From NCBI RefSeq assembly GCF_029581395.1, contig NZ_CP121113.1:1174001-1238000 (forward strand): a stretch of DNA of 64,000 nt, written 5' to 3'. Position 1 is the stretch's first letter; each line of letters opens with the position of its first letter. This stretch comes from Roseinatronobacter sp. S2 (GTDB lineage Bacteria > Pseudomonadota > Alphaproteobacteria > Rhodobacterales > Rhodobacteraceae). The notes under the pieces were generated by a model. It had not been told where the DNA came from. It saw only the letters and a list, made by a program, of their open reading frames with translations, and made no database searches. This document shows, piece after piece, positions 1 through 9,260 of the stretch. Position numbers and translations under genes: made by a program.

Positions 1-1
1 T

Positions 2-529
2 TATTCTGGCGGTCATCCTGTCAGCGGTCTTCCCAGCTGGATTTCATGGTTTGGCATTGGCCGGATCGGGGGCATCCCTGTGCCGGTCATCATCATGGTA
101 ATCCTATACGCTCTGGCGTGGTTTTTGTTGCAACGCACATCGTTCGGCCGCCACGTCTACGCCATCGGTGGTAATGAGACTGCGGCCAATCTGTCGGGGG
201 TGAATACCAAGCGGATCAAGCTGATCGTCTTCATGATCTCGGGGTTTACGTCGGGTATGGCGGCTATCATTCTGACCGGACGGCTGATGAGCGGGCAGCC
301 CGGTGCCGGTGTCGCGTTCGAACTGGATGCGATTGCCATGGTTGTTCTTGGCGGAACCGCGATTGCGGGCGGGCGCGGGCTGATCCTTGGGACGCTGATC
401 GGTGCTTTGCTTTTGGGTATTATCAATAACGGTCTGAACCTGATCGGGATCAACCCGTATCTACAGGACGTATTCAAAGGCTTTATCATCCTTCTGGCTA
501 TCTACATCGGTCGCGAATGGCGTCGGTAA
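2..529 (+). CDS. Sugar ABC transporter permease, C-terminal part (RbsC family)
   Basis: The reading frame is open from the first bases of the window, so the N-terminal part lies upstream; an internal GTG at 80 is not a credible start. The visible part is very hydrophobic with several membrane helices. It carries the RbsC/BPD_transp_2 signature, a glycine-rich block around GGNETAANLSGVN followed by VLGGTAIAGGRG, and ends in IGREWRR. Family members form the membrane channel of ribose/polyol ABC importers. The kinase and dehydrogenases that follow on the same strand suggest that a pentitol such as ribitol is imported; that substrate is inferred from context. Confidence 0.9.
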   Translation, partial: YSGGHPVSGLPSWISWFGIGRIGGIPVPVIIMVILYALAWFLLQRTSFGRHVYAIGGNETAANLSGVNTKRIKLIVFMISGFTSGMAAIILTGRLMSGQPGAGVAFELDAIAMVVLGGTAIAGGRGLILGTLIGALLLGIINNGLNLIGINPYLQDVFKGFIILLAIYIGREWRR

Positions 530-617
530 TTGGAATTGCGCTGGCGCGCGCCGGTTTATGGCCGCGCGCCGTGGCATTCGCTGCGACATCGCCACCACTG
601 AACAGGAGTTCAGAAAA

Positions 618-2258
618 ATGACAGATCACTTTATTGGTGTGGACGTCGGCACAGGGTCGGTGAGAGTCGGCGTATTCGGACAGTTCGGGCAGCCACTTGC
701 AACGTCAAAGCACGATATCGCCATGCACACCGAACCGGGGGGCATAGCCGAGCAGTCGAGCACGCAAGTCTGGAACGCGGTATGTGCCGCGACCCGATCC
801 GCTGTGGCTAACGCGGCCATTGACCCCGGAACTGTGCGTGGGATTGGCTTTGATGCAACCTGCTCGATGGTGGTGCTTTGCGCCAATGGCAAATCGCTTC
901 CGGTTGGCGATCTTGCCCATCCCAAACGCGACATAATCGTCTGGATGGATCATCGCGCGGTTGAACAGGCCGCCCGCATTAACGCGGGTGAGCATCATGT
1001 GCTGATGTATGTCGGTGGCCGGATCTCGCCAGAGATGCAGACACCAAAGCTGCTGTGGCTGAAGGAAAACCGACCAGAAACCTATGCAGCCGCTGGCAGT
1101 TTCTTTGACCTGACTGATTTTCTGGGTTGGAAAGCGACTGGTAGCCTTTCAAGATCTTCTTGCACTGTAACGTGCAAATGGACCTATCTGGCGCATGAGC
1201 GCCGCTGGGACCCGGATTATTTTCATGCCATTGGCCTTGGTGATCTGGTTGAAGATAACTTTGCCCGCATTGGTCAGGAGATCGTGCGTCCCGGAACTAA
1301 ATTGGGACAGGGGCTGACAAAGGCCGCCGCGTCGGAACTTGGGCTTTCACCCGGAACTGCTGTTGCTGCGGGGCTGATTGATGCCCATGCCGGGGGCATA
1401 GCAACAGTTGGTGCGCGGGGCGGGGCGGAAGACCCGACCTCCTGTCTTGGTTATGTCTTCGGGACATCATCATGCACCATGACGACAACCGCAGAACCGA
1501 CTTTTGTTCCGGGTGTCTGGGGGCCGTATTATTCTGCCATGATACCCGGCGCATGGCTGTGCGAAGGCGGCCAATCGGCGGCCGGTGCCGCCATCGACCA
1601 GCTGGTGTCGCTGCACCCCGCATGTTCCGAGGCCGCGGCATTTGCGAAGGCTGAGGGCAAGCCGCTGCCTGTATGGCTGGCGGATACTGCTTTGGCGCAT
1701 GCCGCGACTGCTTCTGACGTGGTCGCCTTGGCAACAGGACTGCACGTCGTGCCCGAATTCCTTGGAAACCGCGCCCCCTTTTCCGACCCGATGGCGCGCG
1801 CCGTTATCGCTGGGCTGGGGATGGAAAATGATATCCGTTCGCTACAGGCGCTCTATGTGGCTGGCATTTGCAGTCTGGGCTACGGCTTGCGGCAGATTGT
1901 CGAAATAAAGAACAGGAATGGCGCGCCCGTTTCATCAATCGCCGTAAGCGGTGGGGCTGGCCAGCACCCACTTGTCCGGCAGTTGCTGGCCGACGCAACA
2001 GGTCTTCGGGTTGAGGCAACACGTTGTGACGAGCCTGTATTATTGGGTTCGGCCATCTTGGGTGCGGTTGCTGCCGGTTCTTTCGCGGACATCAATGCTG
2101 CCATGCCGATGATGTCTGAAATCGGCCAATCATACACTCCGGCTGCGGGAACACTTCGGCAGGTTCATGATGACCGCTTTGACGCTTTTCTGAAGCTTCA
2201 GACTGTCGCGCGCGACATTCGCAACACTGGGGACCATCAGCCGCAATCCAGGGTTTGA
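618..2258 (+). CDS. FGGY-family pentulose kinase (D-ribulokinase-like)
   Basis: The 546-residue protein begins at ATG 618, chosen because AGGAG lies at 604-608 and the FGGY N-terminal phosphate loop (GVDVGTGSVRVGVF) follows at once; the frame stays open upstream to 558 but without a family match. The C-terminal ATPase signature AVSGGAGQHPLV is present, so both actin-like lobes are intact. The length fits the YDR109c/5-carbon sugar kinase branch, which phosphorylates D-ribulose and related ketopentoses. It sits 88 bases after the permease and upstream of an RbtD-like dehydrogenase, so D-ribulose from ribitol is the likely substrate (inference). Confidence 0.87.
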   Translation: MTDHFIGVDVGTGSVRVGVFGQFGQPLATSKHDIAMHTEPGGIAEQSSTQVWNAVCAATRSAVANAAIDPGTVRGIGFDATCSMVVLCANGKSLPVGDLAHPKRDIIVWMDHRAVEQAARINAGEHHVLMYVGGRISPEMQTPKLLWLKENRPETYAAAGSFFDLTDFLGWKATGSLSRSSCTVTCKWTYLAHERRWDPDYFHAIGLGDLVEDNFARIGQEIVRPGTKLGQGLTKAAASELGLSPGTAVAAGLIDAHAGGIATVGARGGAEDPTSCLGYVFGTSSCTMTTTAEPTFVPGVWGPYYSAMIPGAWLCEGGQSAAGAAIDQLVSLHPACSEAAAFAKAEGKPLPVWLADTALAHAATASDVVALATGLHVVPEFLGNRAPFSDPMARAVIAGLGMENDIRSLQALYVAGICSLGYGLRQIVEIKNRNGAPVSSIAVSGGAGQHPLVRQLLADATGLRVEATRCDEPVLLGSAILGAVAAGSFADINAAMPMMSEIGQSYTPAAGTLRQVHDDRFDAFLKLQTVARDIRNTGDHQPQSRV

Positions 2259-2343
2259 TCCAGTATCCGCCTGCTGGATCCCGATCACTGACATTCAATG
2301 AATATTTGGCTGGAACTGGCCAAACCATCCAACGAGGGGAAAT

Positions 2344-3069
2344 ATGAACTTTTCTGGAAAATCCGTCATTATCACCGGTGCTGGCAAAGGAATAGGTCGG
2401 GCGACTGCCCAACTTTTGGCACATCGCGGTGCCGGCGTCGTGGCCATCAGCAGAACCCGGAGCGATCTGGACAGCCTGAATGCAGAGATTGGCGGGCGTA
2501 GCATTGTCGCCGATCTTTCAGTGCCTTCTGAAGCGCGGGCTGCGATGGCCGAAGCTGCGGGCTGTGACTTCCTGATCAATTGTGCGGGAACGAACGTGCT
2601 CGAAAGTGTCCTTGAAATGACGGATGAGGGCTACGACAGGGTTCTGGGCATCAATCTGCGAAGTGCGCTGATTTGCGCTCAGGAATTCGCACGCGCCCGC
2701 ATCGCTGCGGGCGGTGGTGGTGCGATCATCAATGTGACGTCTATCGCCGGACATCGCGGGTTTCAGTACCATGTGTGCTACGCCGCATCCAAGTCAGGTC
2801 TGGAAGGTGCAACGCGCGTCATGGCCCGCGAACTTGGGCCATACGGCATTCGTGTCATGGCAGTCGCACCGACCGTCACAATGACTGAATTGGCAGCGCA
2901 AGCATGGAGCGACCCTGTCAAAAGCCAACCCATGCTGGCACGTCACCCCGCAGGACGCTTTGCCGATGCTGCGGATGTCGCGAGTGCGATAGCGCTTCTG
3001 TTGTCCGACGACGCGCGCATGCTCACCGGGTCCATGCTGGCGGTGGATGGTGGGTTTCTTGCAGTCTGA
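2344..3069 (+). CDS. SDR-family reductase, L-xylulose/carbonyl reductase (DCXR)-like
   Basis: This is a 241-residue classical short-chain dehydrogenase. It shows the cofactor motif TGAGKGIG at residues 11-18, NVTSIAG with the catalytic serine, YAASK with the catalytic Tyr and Lys, and the C-terminal GSMLAVDGGF. The stretch PTVTMTELAAQAWSDP and the early ISRTRSDLDSL closely resemble mammalian DCXR, which interconverts xylitol and L-xylulose with NADP(H). GAGGGG just upstream of ATG 2344 is a good ribosome binding site. It lies between the pentulose kinase and a ribitol dehydrogenase-like gene and probably oxidises a pentitol; the exact substrate cannot be read from sequence. Confidence 0.85.
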   Translation: MNFSGKSVIITGAGKGIGRATAQLLAHRGAGVVAISRTRSDLDSLNAEIGGRSIVADLSVPSEARAAMAEAAGCDFLINCAGTNVLESVLEMTDEGYDRVLGINLRSALICAQEFARARIAAGGGGAIINVTSIAGHRGFQYHVCYAASKSGLEGATRVMARELGPYGIRVMAVAPTVTMTELAAQAWSDPVKSQPMLARHPAGRFADAADVASAIALLLSDDARMLTGSMLAVDGGFLAV

Positions 3070-3170
3070 AGGTGCGACGCAGGGCCAGGAGCCGCATTGC
3101 CCACGGCGATCAAGGTAAATGCAACAAAAATTCGCGCCCCGAATGGCGCCTCGAATTAGGGAGAACAGAG

Positions 3171-3899
3171 GTGGTGGAAACCATGGAAGGAAAAATCGCA
3201 GCAGTGACCGGCGCTGCATCAGGGATAGGCTTGTCTGTAGCGAAAGCGCTGCTTGCCGAAGGTGCGACCGTCGTGATGGTGGACCGGAATGAAGCGGTGC
3301 TTCTGGAACTTGTGGCGGAACTCGGTGACGGCGCAATCCCTCAGGTGACTGACCTGCTACACAATGAAAGTTGTGATTCCATGGTTCCCGAAATTCTTGA
3401 GAAGGTTGGTCGTATCGATATTCTGATCTGCAATGCAGGCAGCTATATCGGGGGCGATCTTGTCGATACCGACCCGGCTGCAATTGATCGCATGGTGAAC
3501 CTAAATGTCAACGCTGTGATCAAAAACGTTGCTGCGGTTGCGCCGCACATGATTGATCGCGGTGTGGGCGATATTATTGTTACATGCTCCATCGCCGGAC
3601 ATACGGCAATCCATGTCGAGCCGGTGTATTCCGCATCAAAATGGGCAATTACAAGCTTTGTTCAAACCATGCGGCGTCAGTTGATGGGCCACGGTATCCG
3701 CGTCGGTCAAGTTTCGCCGGGGCCTGTCATCTCTGCTTTGCTGTCTGACTGGGAACCAGAGCGCCTTCAGAAAATGAAGGACATGGGTGCACTGATGGAA
3801 ACCCGGGAAGTATCTGACGCAATGATGTTTATGCTGACCCGACCGCGAAACGTTACTATTCGCGATATGATCGTTTTGCCATCGAATTTTGATATTTAG
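3171..3899 (+). CDS. rbtD: Ribitol 2-dehydrogenase-like SDR
   Basis: Starting at GTG 3171 (AGGGAG at 3158-3163, 7 bases away) gives 242 residues; ATG 3183 is an alternative start 4 codons later, and a much longer reading from 2904 overlaps the previous gene and is not supported. The SDR motifs TGAASGIG, ICNAG and YSASK are present. The C-terminus RPRNVTIRDMIVLPSNFDI and the middle region EPVYSASKW closely match my recollection of Klebsiella ribitol dehydrogenase, more than of general SDRs. It would oxidise ribitol to D-ribulose with NAD, feeding the kinase encoded upstream in the same apparent operon. Confidence 0.8.
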   Translation: MVETMEGKIAAVTGAASGIGLSVAKALLAEGATVVMVDRNEAVLLELVAELGDGAIPQVTDLLHNESCDSMVPEILEKVGRIDILICNAGSYIGGDLVDTDPAAIDRMVNLNVNAVIKNVAAVAPHMIDRGVGDIIVTCSIAGHTAIHVEPVYSASKWAITSFVQTMRRQLMGHGIRVGQVSPGPVISALLSDWEPERLQKMKDMGALMETREVSDAMMFMLTRPRNVTIRDMIVLPSNFDI

Positions 3900-4111
3900 G
3901 GTGCGTTTGATGAAGTCGCTATACCCCCCCGGTCAAGAGCGCCCTGACTTCGTGTCATTGGGCGCGATGGCTGTGCGCATAGCGCAACAGAAGCGGCCAA
4001 TCCCGCTTGCACCGCCATGCCTGCGCGGGCAATAATTCCGAAAAGAAGAAATCTGCGGGATTTCCTGATTGCTTTGACGCAAATCCTGCCTTGAAGGAAA
4101 GTAGCGCGGCG

Positions 4112-4636
4112 ATGATCGAAACCCAACGCCTTCGGATGTGCCATTTGTCCCAGCGGCACAGAAGCGCCTTTGCCAGAATGCATGCCGATAAAGAGGTGAT
4201 GGCAGACCTTGGCGGGCCGATTGATCGTCCTGAAAGCGACGCAAAATTTGATCGCTATGTGGTGGCCCAAACGCAGCATGGCATAGCGCGTTTTGCGCTG
4301 GAGGATGCATCAGGCCGGTTCCTTGGCTATTGCGGGATAATGCCGCGACTGGATCAGCATCATCCCCTTGGCCCACATCATGAAATCGGCTGGCGGCTGG
4401 TCAGACATGTCTGGGGGCAAGGCTATGCAACCGAAAGCGCGGCTGTGGCCTTGCGGCTTGCGTCAGGGGTTTTGGGACAAGAGCAGGTGTTTTCCTACAC
4501 CACCGCTGATAACAAACGTTCGCAGCGGGTTATGGAAAAACTTGGCCTTATCCGCGCACCGGAATTCGATTTTACGATCCCGCGCGATGATATGCGCGCA
4601 TGGCAATGTCTGGTTTGGAAAACCCGCCTTGCATAG
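4112..4636 (+). CDS. GNAT-family N-acetyltransferase (RimJ/RimL type)
   Basis: The 174-residue protein begins MIETQRLRM, the typical opening of RimJ/RimL-like acetyltransferases, which fixes the start at ATG 4112; the frame is open from 4007 but without family-like sequence. The acetyl-CoA binding region is the GHVWGQGYATES-like segment (here RHVWGQGYATES), followed by NKRSQRVMEKLG, which is diagnostic of the family. Such enzymes acetylate N-terminal or side-chain amines of proteins or small molecules; the substrate is unknown. It stands alone after the pentitol operon, with 212 bases upstream that show no other gene. Confidence 0.85.
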   Translation: MIETQRLRMCHLSQRHRSAFARMHADKEVMADLGGPIDRPESDAKFDRYVVAQTQHGIARFALEDASGRFLGYCGIMPRLDQHHPLGPHHEIGWRLVRHVWGQGYATESAAVALRLASGVLGQEQVFSYTTADNKRSQRVMEKLGLIRAPEFDFTIPRDDMRAWQCLVWKTRLA

Positions 4637-4846
4637 CCCCTATGCCATGGCCATGGATAAGTCCCACGGTCGGTAAAAGCGCTGGCATCCCCGCCGATGT
4701 CACGAAGTTGCGACTTGACAGGGGCGTGCTGTCTTCAAAATGGTTCAAGTTGAATGCCGCCCCGAACCCCCCGAGTCGGCAGATCAGCAAAAAACCAAAA
4801 GACTGGCCACAAATCCGGTCAATCAGGCACAAAAGGCGAGCAGAAG

Positions 4847-5473
4847 ATGCGAATATTCAAGATATTAGGCGCGACAATGCTGGTTTTGGCCTTCGCCGGT
4901 CCGGCCACCGCCGCACCAATGCAATGCGACACAATCATCGAAGGCGAACCGGTCACGATCTTTTACAACACCGATGATCCGACTTATTCGTCCTTGCGCG
5001 AACGGTTCCTAAGGCGGGGCCAGGCCTGCCCCGGGGCGGTTGTCATCACCTACCTGATGCCGGACCTGAGTGCCAAGGAACGCGAAGTGTTCTGTGCCAA
5101 TTATGACCCCAAGACCCGAAGCCATTCCCTGCCCGCCCAAGGCAGGCGCGACAGTCTTGGGCGCTGCGTGGAACCGTCAAAGACCTGCAAACTGGTCAAT
5201 ACCACCAAAGACGAAGCCATGACCCTTATGGGGATGGGCCAGCAGGCCGAAGACGGTTCCGGCACGGGGGTGCTGTCGTCGTCGATTTCGGCGATCACGC
5301 ACAGTTCCGGCGCGATGATCCTTTCTGGAAACGCCGGTTCCATGGCAAGCCTGCTGACTTCGGCGGCCACCACCATTGGCGCTGCCGTAAGCACGCCGGC
5401 GGTGCTGGTCGGGGCTGCCGCAAGTGTGGTTGTGATCGGCGGTGCCGTCTATCTGTGCAGCGATGATGACTGA
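4847..5473 (+). CDS. Secreted or envelope protein of unknown function
   Basis: Starting at ATG 4847, after an AAGGCGAG ribosome binding site, the 208-residue product has a signal peptide (MRIFKILGATMLVLAFAG, cleavage after PATAA). Several cysteines follow (MQCDTI, GQACPG, VFCANY, GRCVE, KTCKL), consistent with disulfides in the periplasm. A hydrophobic C-terminal segment rich in Ala/Val/Gly ends in an acidic YLCSDDD tail and could be a membrane anchor. I do not recognise the family. It converges on the peptide transporter operon. Confidence 0.72.
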   Translation: MRIFKILGATMLVLAFAGPATAAPMQCDTIIEGEPVTIFYNTDDPTYSSLRERFLRRGQACPGAVVITYLMPDLSAKEREVFCANYDPKTRSHSLPAQGRRDSLGRCVEPSKTCKLVNTTKDEAMTLMGMGQQAEDGSGTGVLSSSISAITHSSGAMILSGNAGSMASLLTSAATTIGAAVSTPAVLVGAAASVVVIGGAVYLCSDDD

Positions 5474-5545
5474 CGCGCATATGCGGGTGGGTTAATTCCG
5501 GCCAGTCAGCCCCCCCCGAATGCACGCAGTGATGTGCGTTAACAT

Positions 5546-6475
5546 TCAGCGTCCGCGGATGCGCGGATCAAGCGCGTCACGCAGCCCGTCACCAATGTAG
5601 TTCACACTCAGCACCGTCAACGAGATGAACACCCCCGGCCAGACGACACGCGACGGGTATTGCTCGATCCAGTCGCGCCCGTCATACAAAATACGCCCCC
5701 ATGTGGGGAAATCCGGCGGGAAACCCAGCCCAAGAAAGGACAGCGCGGATTCGGTGATGATTGCGGTCGCAATTCCCAGTGTCGCCGAAACCATGATCGG
5801 GGACAGCACATTAGGCAGCACATGGCGGGTATTTATCCGCAAGGACGGTGTCCCGATCGAACGCGCCGCCAGCACGAATTCGCGTTCCTTCAGCGCCAGA
5901 ACATCGCCACGCACAATGCGCGCGGTCTGCATCCAGCTGGTAATCGCAATGGCAAAGACAATCAGGGAAAAGACCCCCATCGCCTGCCCGAACATCGTTT
6001 CCAGCGGGTCGCGGAACAGGGACACAAGTATCAGCAGCAGCGGCAACAACGGCAGCGCCAGAAACAGATCGGTCAGCCGCATCAGCGGGCTGTCGAATAT
6101 TTTGAAATAGCCTGCCACCACCCCGATCAGCGTGCCGATCACCAGCCCCAGCAACATAGCCACCAGCCCGACCGCAACGGAAATGCGGCCCCCATACATC
6201 AGGCGCGCCAGCATGTCGCGGCCCAGCTGGTCGGTGCCCAGCGGATAGGTCATGCTCATACCCTGATTGCGGGACCGGATGTTGATTGCGCCGGGGTCAA
6301 CCTGCCAAATCCAAGGCCCGATTGTGACGAACAGGATAATTGCCACAAACACGGCCAGACCAGCCAATGCACCGCGATGGTATTTGAACTGGTCCCAGAC
6401 ATCCCACCATTGGTTGCGTGGGGGACGAAAGGCCTCGTCAGGGGAAAAGGGTGCAGCCTTGGCGGTTTCAGTCAT
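5546..6475 (-). CDS. Peptide ABC transporter permease (DppC/OppC family)
   Basis: The 309-residue inner-membrane protein starts at the ATG at 6475, overlapping the end of the DppB-like gene by 8 bases; a longer reading to 6517 adds residues that do not fit the family. The N-terminal cytoplasmic leader (PPRNQWWDVWDQFKYH) precedes the first helix, as usual for DppC/OppC, and the transport loop motif near the C-terminus reads ITESALSFLGLGFPP, typical of this subfamily. With the DppB partner it forms the channel of a peptide importer. It is the last gene of the five-gene minus-strand operon. Confidence 0.92.
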   Translation of the reverse strand: MTETAKAAPFSPDEAFRPPRNQWWDVWDQFKYHRGALAGLAVFVAIILFVTIGPWIWQVDPGAINIRSRNQGMSMTYPLGTDQLGRDMLARLMYGGRISVAVGLVAMLLGLVIGTLIGVVAGYFKIFDSPLMRLTDLFLALPLLPLLLILVSLFRDPLETMFGQAMGVFSLIVFAIAITSWMQTARIVRGDVLALKEREFVLAARSIGTPSLRINTRHVLPNVLSPIMVSATLGIATAIITESALSFLGLGFPPDFPTWGRILYDGRDWIEQYPSRVVWPGVFISLTVLSVNYIGDGLRDALDPRIRGR

Positions 6476-7475
6476 ATCGAATTCTCGGGTCAAGGATGCC
6501 ATACAGGACATCTGCAATCAGGTTGAACAAAACGATCAGGATCGCGAAGATAAAGGTAATGGTCTGCACCATCGGCCAGTCGCTGACATAGATCGCGCGG
6601 ATCAATGCATCCCCCAGGCCGTTCACACGGAAAATCTGTTCGGTGATGATCGCGCCGGTAAAGACGGTCGGGATGCCGATGGCGATGACCGTCACCACCG
6701 GAATCATGGAATTGCGCAGCACATGCACCAGCACGACAGTCTGCTCGCCCATTCCCTTGGACCGTGCCGTGCGCACATAATCCTGATTCAGGTTATCCAG
6801 CATAGAGGCACGCATGAAGCGGCTGATCTGGCTGGCATTATACAGCGCCAGCACGGCGACCGGCATTGCGATCTGCTTGGCCTGAAACAGAAAACTGTTC
6901 CAGTCGCGCACGACATGGGTGGTGTCATACATTGACGGAAACCAGCCCAATGTGACCGAAAACAGCAGAATGAAGACAATGCCGGTAAAAAACGTGGGCA
7001 CGGAAAAACCGACCATCGACACGAATGTGCCGACCTGATCGAACCAGCTGTATTGGCGGTAGGCCGAAATCACGCCGATGGGCAGGGCAATCAGAATGCC
7101 GAACAGATACCCCAAGCCCACAACCCACAGCGTCTGTGGCACGCGCTGGACCAGAATATCGCCCACCGGCGAACGTGTCTGCCATGACAGGATACGCGGG
7201 CCATCCGGGGCAATGTCCCAGCCCGTCAGCCCGGCCAGAATATGCAGCGGTTCGGTGATCACCGTCATCTGCAACCATTTGAAGTAGCGAACAAAAACCG
7301 GCTCGCCCAACCCCAGAGATTGCCGTATTTGTTCGCGTACTTCCAGCGGGATGGTCAGCGGCAGGCTGCCCGTGGGGTCCCCCGGTGCCATATCCAGCAT
7401 CAAGAACACGATCAGGCTGATAATCAGCACGGTCGGCACGGCAAAAGCCAGTCGGCGCAGCGTGTAGGAAAGCAT
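6468..7475 (-). CDS. Peptide ABC transporter permease (DppB/OppB family)
   Basis: The 335-residue protein has the DppB N-terminal helix (MLSYTLRRLAFAVPTVLIIS), the conserved MLDMAPGDP just after it, and the cytoplasmic coupling region DYVRTARSKGM with the downstream HVLRNSMIPVVT block. These are hallmarks of the BPD permeases for peptides and nickel. It lies 72 bases after the binding-protein gene and overlaps the DppC-like gene by 8 bases, so the two permeases are translationally coupled. Which peptides, opines or other solutes pass is not visible from the sequence. Confidence 0.93.
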   Translation of the reverse strand: MLSYTLRRLAFAVPTVLIISLIVFLMLDMAPGDPTGSLPLTIPLEVREQIRQSLGLGEPVFVRYFKWLQMTVITEPLHILAGLTGWDIAPDGPRILSWQTRSPVGDILVQRVPQTLWVVGLGYLFGILIALPIGVISAYRQYSWFDQVGTFVSMVGFSVPTFFTGIVFILLFSVTLGWFPSMYDTTHVVRDWNSFLFQAKQIAMPVAVLALYNASQISRFMRASMLDNLNQDYVRTARSKGMGEQTVVLVHVLRNSMIPVVTVIAIGIPTVFTGAIITEQIFRVNGLGDALIRAIYVSDWPMVQTITFIFAILIVLFNLIADVLYGILDPRIRYD

Positions 7476-7547
7476 GTGGTCCGCCTTGGTCAGTCATGAC
7501 AACCTGCCCCGCACAGGGTGCGGGACAGGTCAGGTATCAGTTCGGGA

Positions 7548-9260
7548 TCATTCTTCGATCCGGTACCATTCAGCCTGATTCCAATGCTCGGAATCCCAGA
7601 CATTCATGACGATACCACCGACTGTGGTGGACGCTGCCGACACACGGCCGCGTGCGACCAGTGGCAGATGTGCGTAATCCTGCACGAACATGTCATTCAG
7701 CGCGATGACCAGTTCCTGACGGCGATCAGGATCGGGTTCGCGGTTCAACTCTGCCCACAGCTCGTCATATTCCTCGTTGCAGTAGCGGTTGATGTTCTGA
7801 CCCTGCCACTGGGTCGAGGGCTGCGGTTCGCGGCCACAGCGGCGCTGTTCCAGATGCGGTGTCGGATCGGTGCCTTCAAACAGCGACGCATACATTTGTG
7901 CATCGGCAAAGAACTTCAGATAGGTGTCGTTGCTGCCCGGGTCGGACCCGAAGAACACGCCCGCATCAATATTGCGCAGCCGCGCTTCGACACCGATTTC
8001 GCGCCAATCGGCCTGAATAAGCGCCTGAAAGTCCTGACGCACGGCGTTGGTCGATGTCTGGAACAGCAATTCCAGCCGTTGCCCGTCCTTCACACGGATG
8101 CCATCGGCACCGCGTTCCCAGCCCGCTTCGTCCAGCAATTCATTGGCGCGGTCAATATCCTGCACAAGGCAGTTGTCGTTATTCGGTGACGCCATGGCGG
8201 GCGGGGCCACGATGAAGTTACAGGTTGCCATGCCCATGGGGCCAAAGCCGATTTCGGTCAGCAATTCGCGGTCAATCGCGCGGCTTAGTGCCTCGCGCAC
8301 GCGGATATCCGACAGGATGGGGTGTGGATGCTCGCGGGTTCCACGCTCGCCATCAGGCAGGTCGGGCGACGGGTCGGTGAAGTTCAGCTCGATCCGTTCC
8401 ATCAGCGGGCCGAAATCGACCAGCAATTCACCACGCCCGCCAGCTTCCATCTGCTCGATCACCTCGGGGGCAAGTTGCAGGTTCCAGGCGTAATCCATCT
8501 CGCCGGTCTGGAACACGGCGCGGGCCGCGCCCATGGCGTCGCCACCGCCGGCCCAGGTGACCGTTTCAAAATAGGGCTGGGTTGGCACACGGTAGTTTTC
8601 ATTTGCCACAAATTCGATCACGTCATTGGGGCGGAAGTTCGACACCACATAGGGACCGGTCCCGATGGGCGCAAAGTTTGCGTCGGTGCATTCGGGCGCG
8701 CGGGCGCCAAGGCAGTCCTGAAACTGCGCCTGTTGCAGGATGACCGAGCCTGCGCCCACAAAGGGCAGATAGGGGTTTGGCGTGACATCTTCGAAATGCA
8801 CAGTAACCGTCAGGTCGTCCACCGCCTCGACCTGCTCGATCCCGGCATAGCGGTCGCGGTAGGAACAGCCGCCTTCGGGATGGGTGCAATATTCATAGCT
8901 GAACACCACATCGGCCGAAGTCACCGGCGTGCCATCGGACCACAAAAGCCCTTCGGTAAGTTTCCATGTGATCGATTTCAGATCTTCCGCGACACCGCCA
9001 TTTTCCAGCGTCGGGATTTCATCGACCAGCCACGGCGTCAACTCGCCCAGATTGTCAAAGCGCGCCAGTGGCTCCAGCACGACCGAGGCCGCGTTCATTT
9101 CCTTGGTGCCGCCGGACAGATACGGGTTCATCGTGGACACGGCTTGCCAGTAGATGATGTTCAGATGGCCCGATGATCCGCGCTCTCGCTCTGCCATGGC
9201 AGAAGCCGGGGCCAGCACAAGGGCGGCGGCCGTGCCCAGAAGGACTGTTCTTGTAGTCAT
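7548..9260 (-). CDS. Periplasmic substrate-binding protein of peptide ABC importer (SBP family 5)
   Basis: This 570-residue protein has a cleavable signal peptide (MTTRTVLLGTAAALVLAPAS, cut after AMA) with no lipobox, so it should be free in the periplasm. Family 5 features are WLVDEIPTLENGG, the WSDGTPVTSADVVFSYEY block and the region around ALSRAIDRELL. The start overlaps the stop of the upstream ATPase gene as ATGA. It would capture an oligopeptide or similar ligand for the permeases encoded next. It is slightly larger than E. coli DppA. Confidence 0.92.
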   Translation of the reverse strand: MTTRTVLLGTAAALVLAPASAMAERERGSSGHLNIIYWQAVSTMNPYLSGGTKEMNAASVVLEPLARFDNLGELTPWLVDEIPTLENGGVAEDLKSITWKLTEGLLWSDGTPVTSADVVFSYEYCTHPEGGCSYRDRYAGIEQVEAVDDLTVTVHFEDVTPNPYLPFVGAGSVILQQAQFQDCLGARAPECTDANFAPIGTGPYVVSNFRPNDVIEFVANENYRVPTQPYFETVTWAGGGDAMGAARAVFQTGEMDYAWNLQLAPEVIEQMEAGGRGELLVDFGPLMERIELNFTDPSPDLPDGERGTREHPHPILSDIRVREALSRAIDRELLTEIGFGPMGMATCNFIVAPPAMASPNNDNCLVQDIDRANELLDEAGWERGADGIRVKDGQRLELLFQTSTNAVRQDFQALIQADWREIGVEARLRNIDAGVFFGSDPGSNDTYLKFFADAQMYASLFEGTDPTPHLEQRRCGREPQPSTQWQGQNINRYCNEEYDELWAELNREPDPDRRQELVIALNDMFVQDYAHLPLVARGRVSAASTTVGGIVMNVWDSEHWNQAEWYRIEE

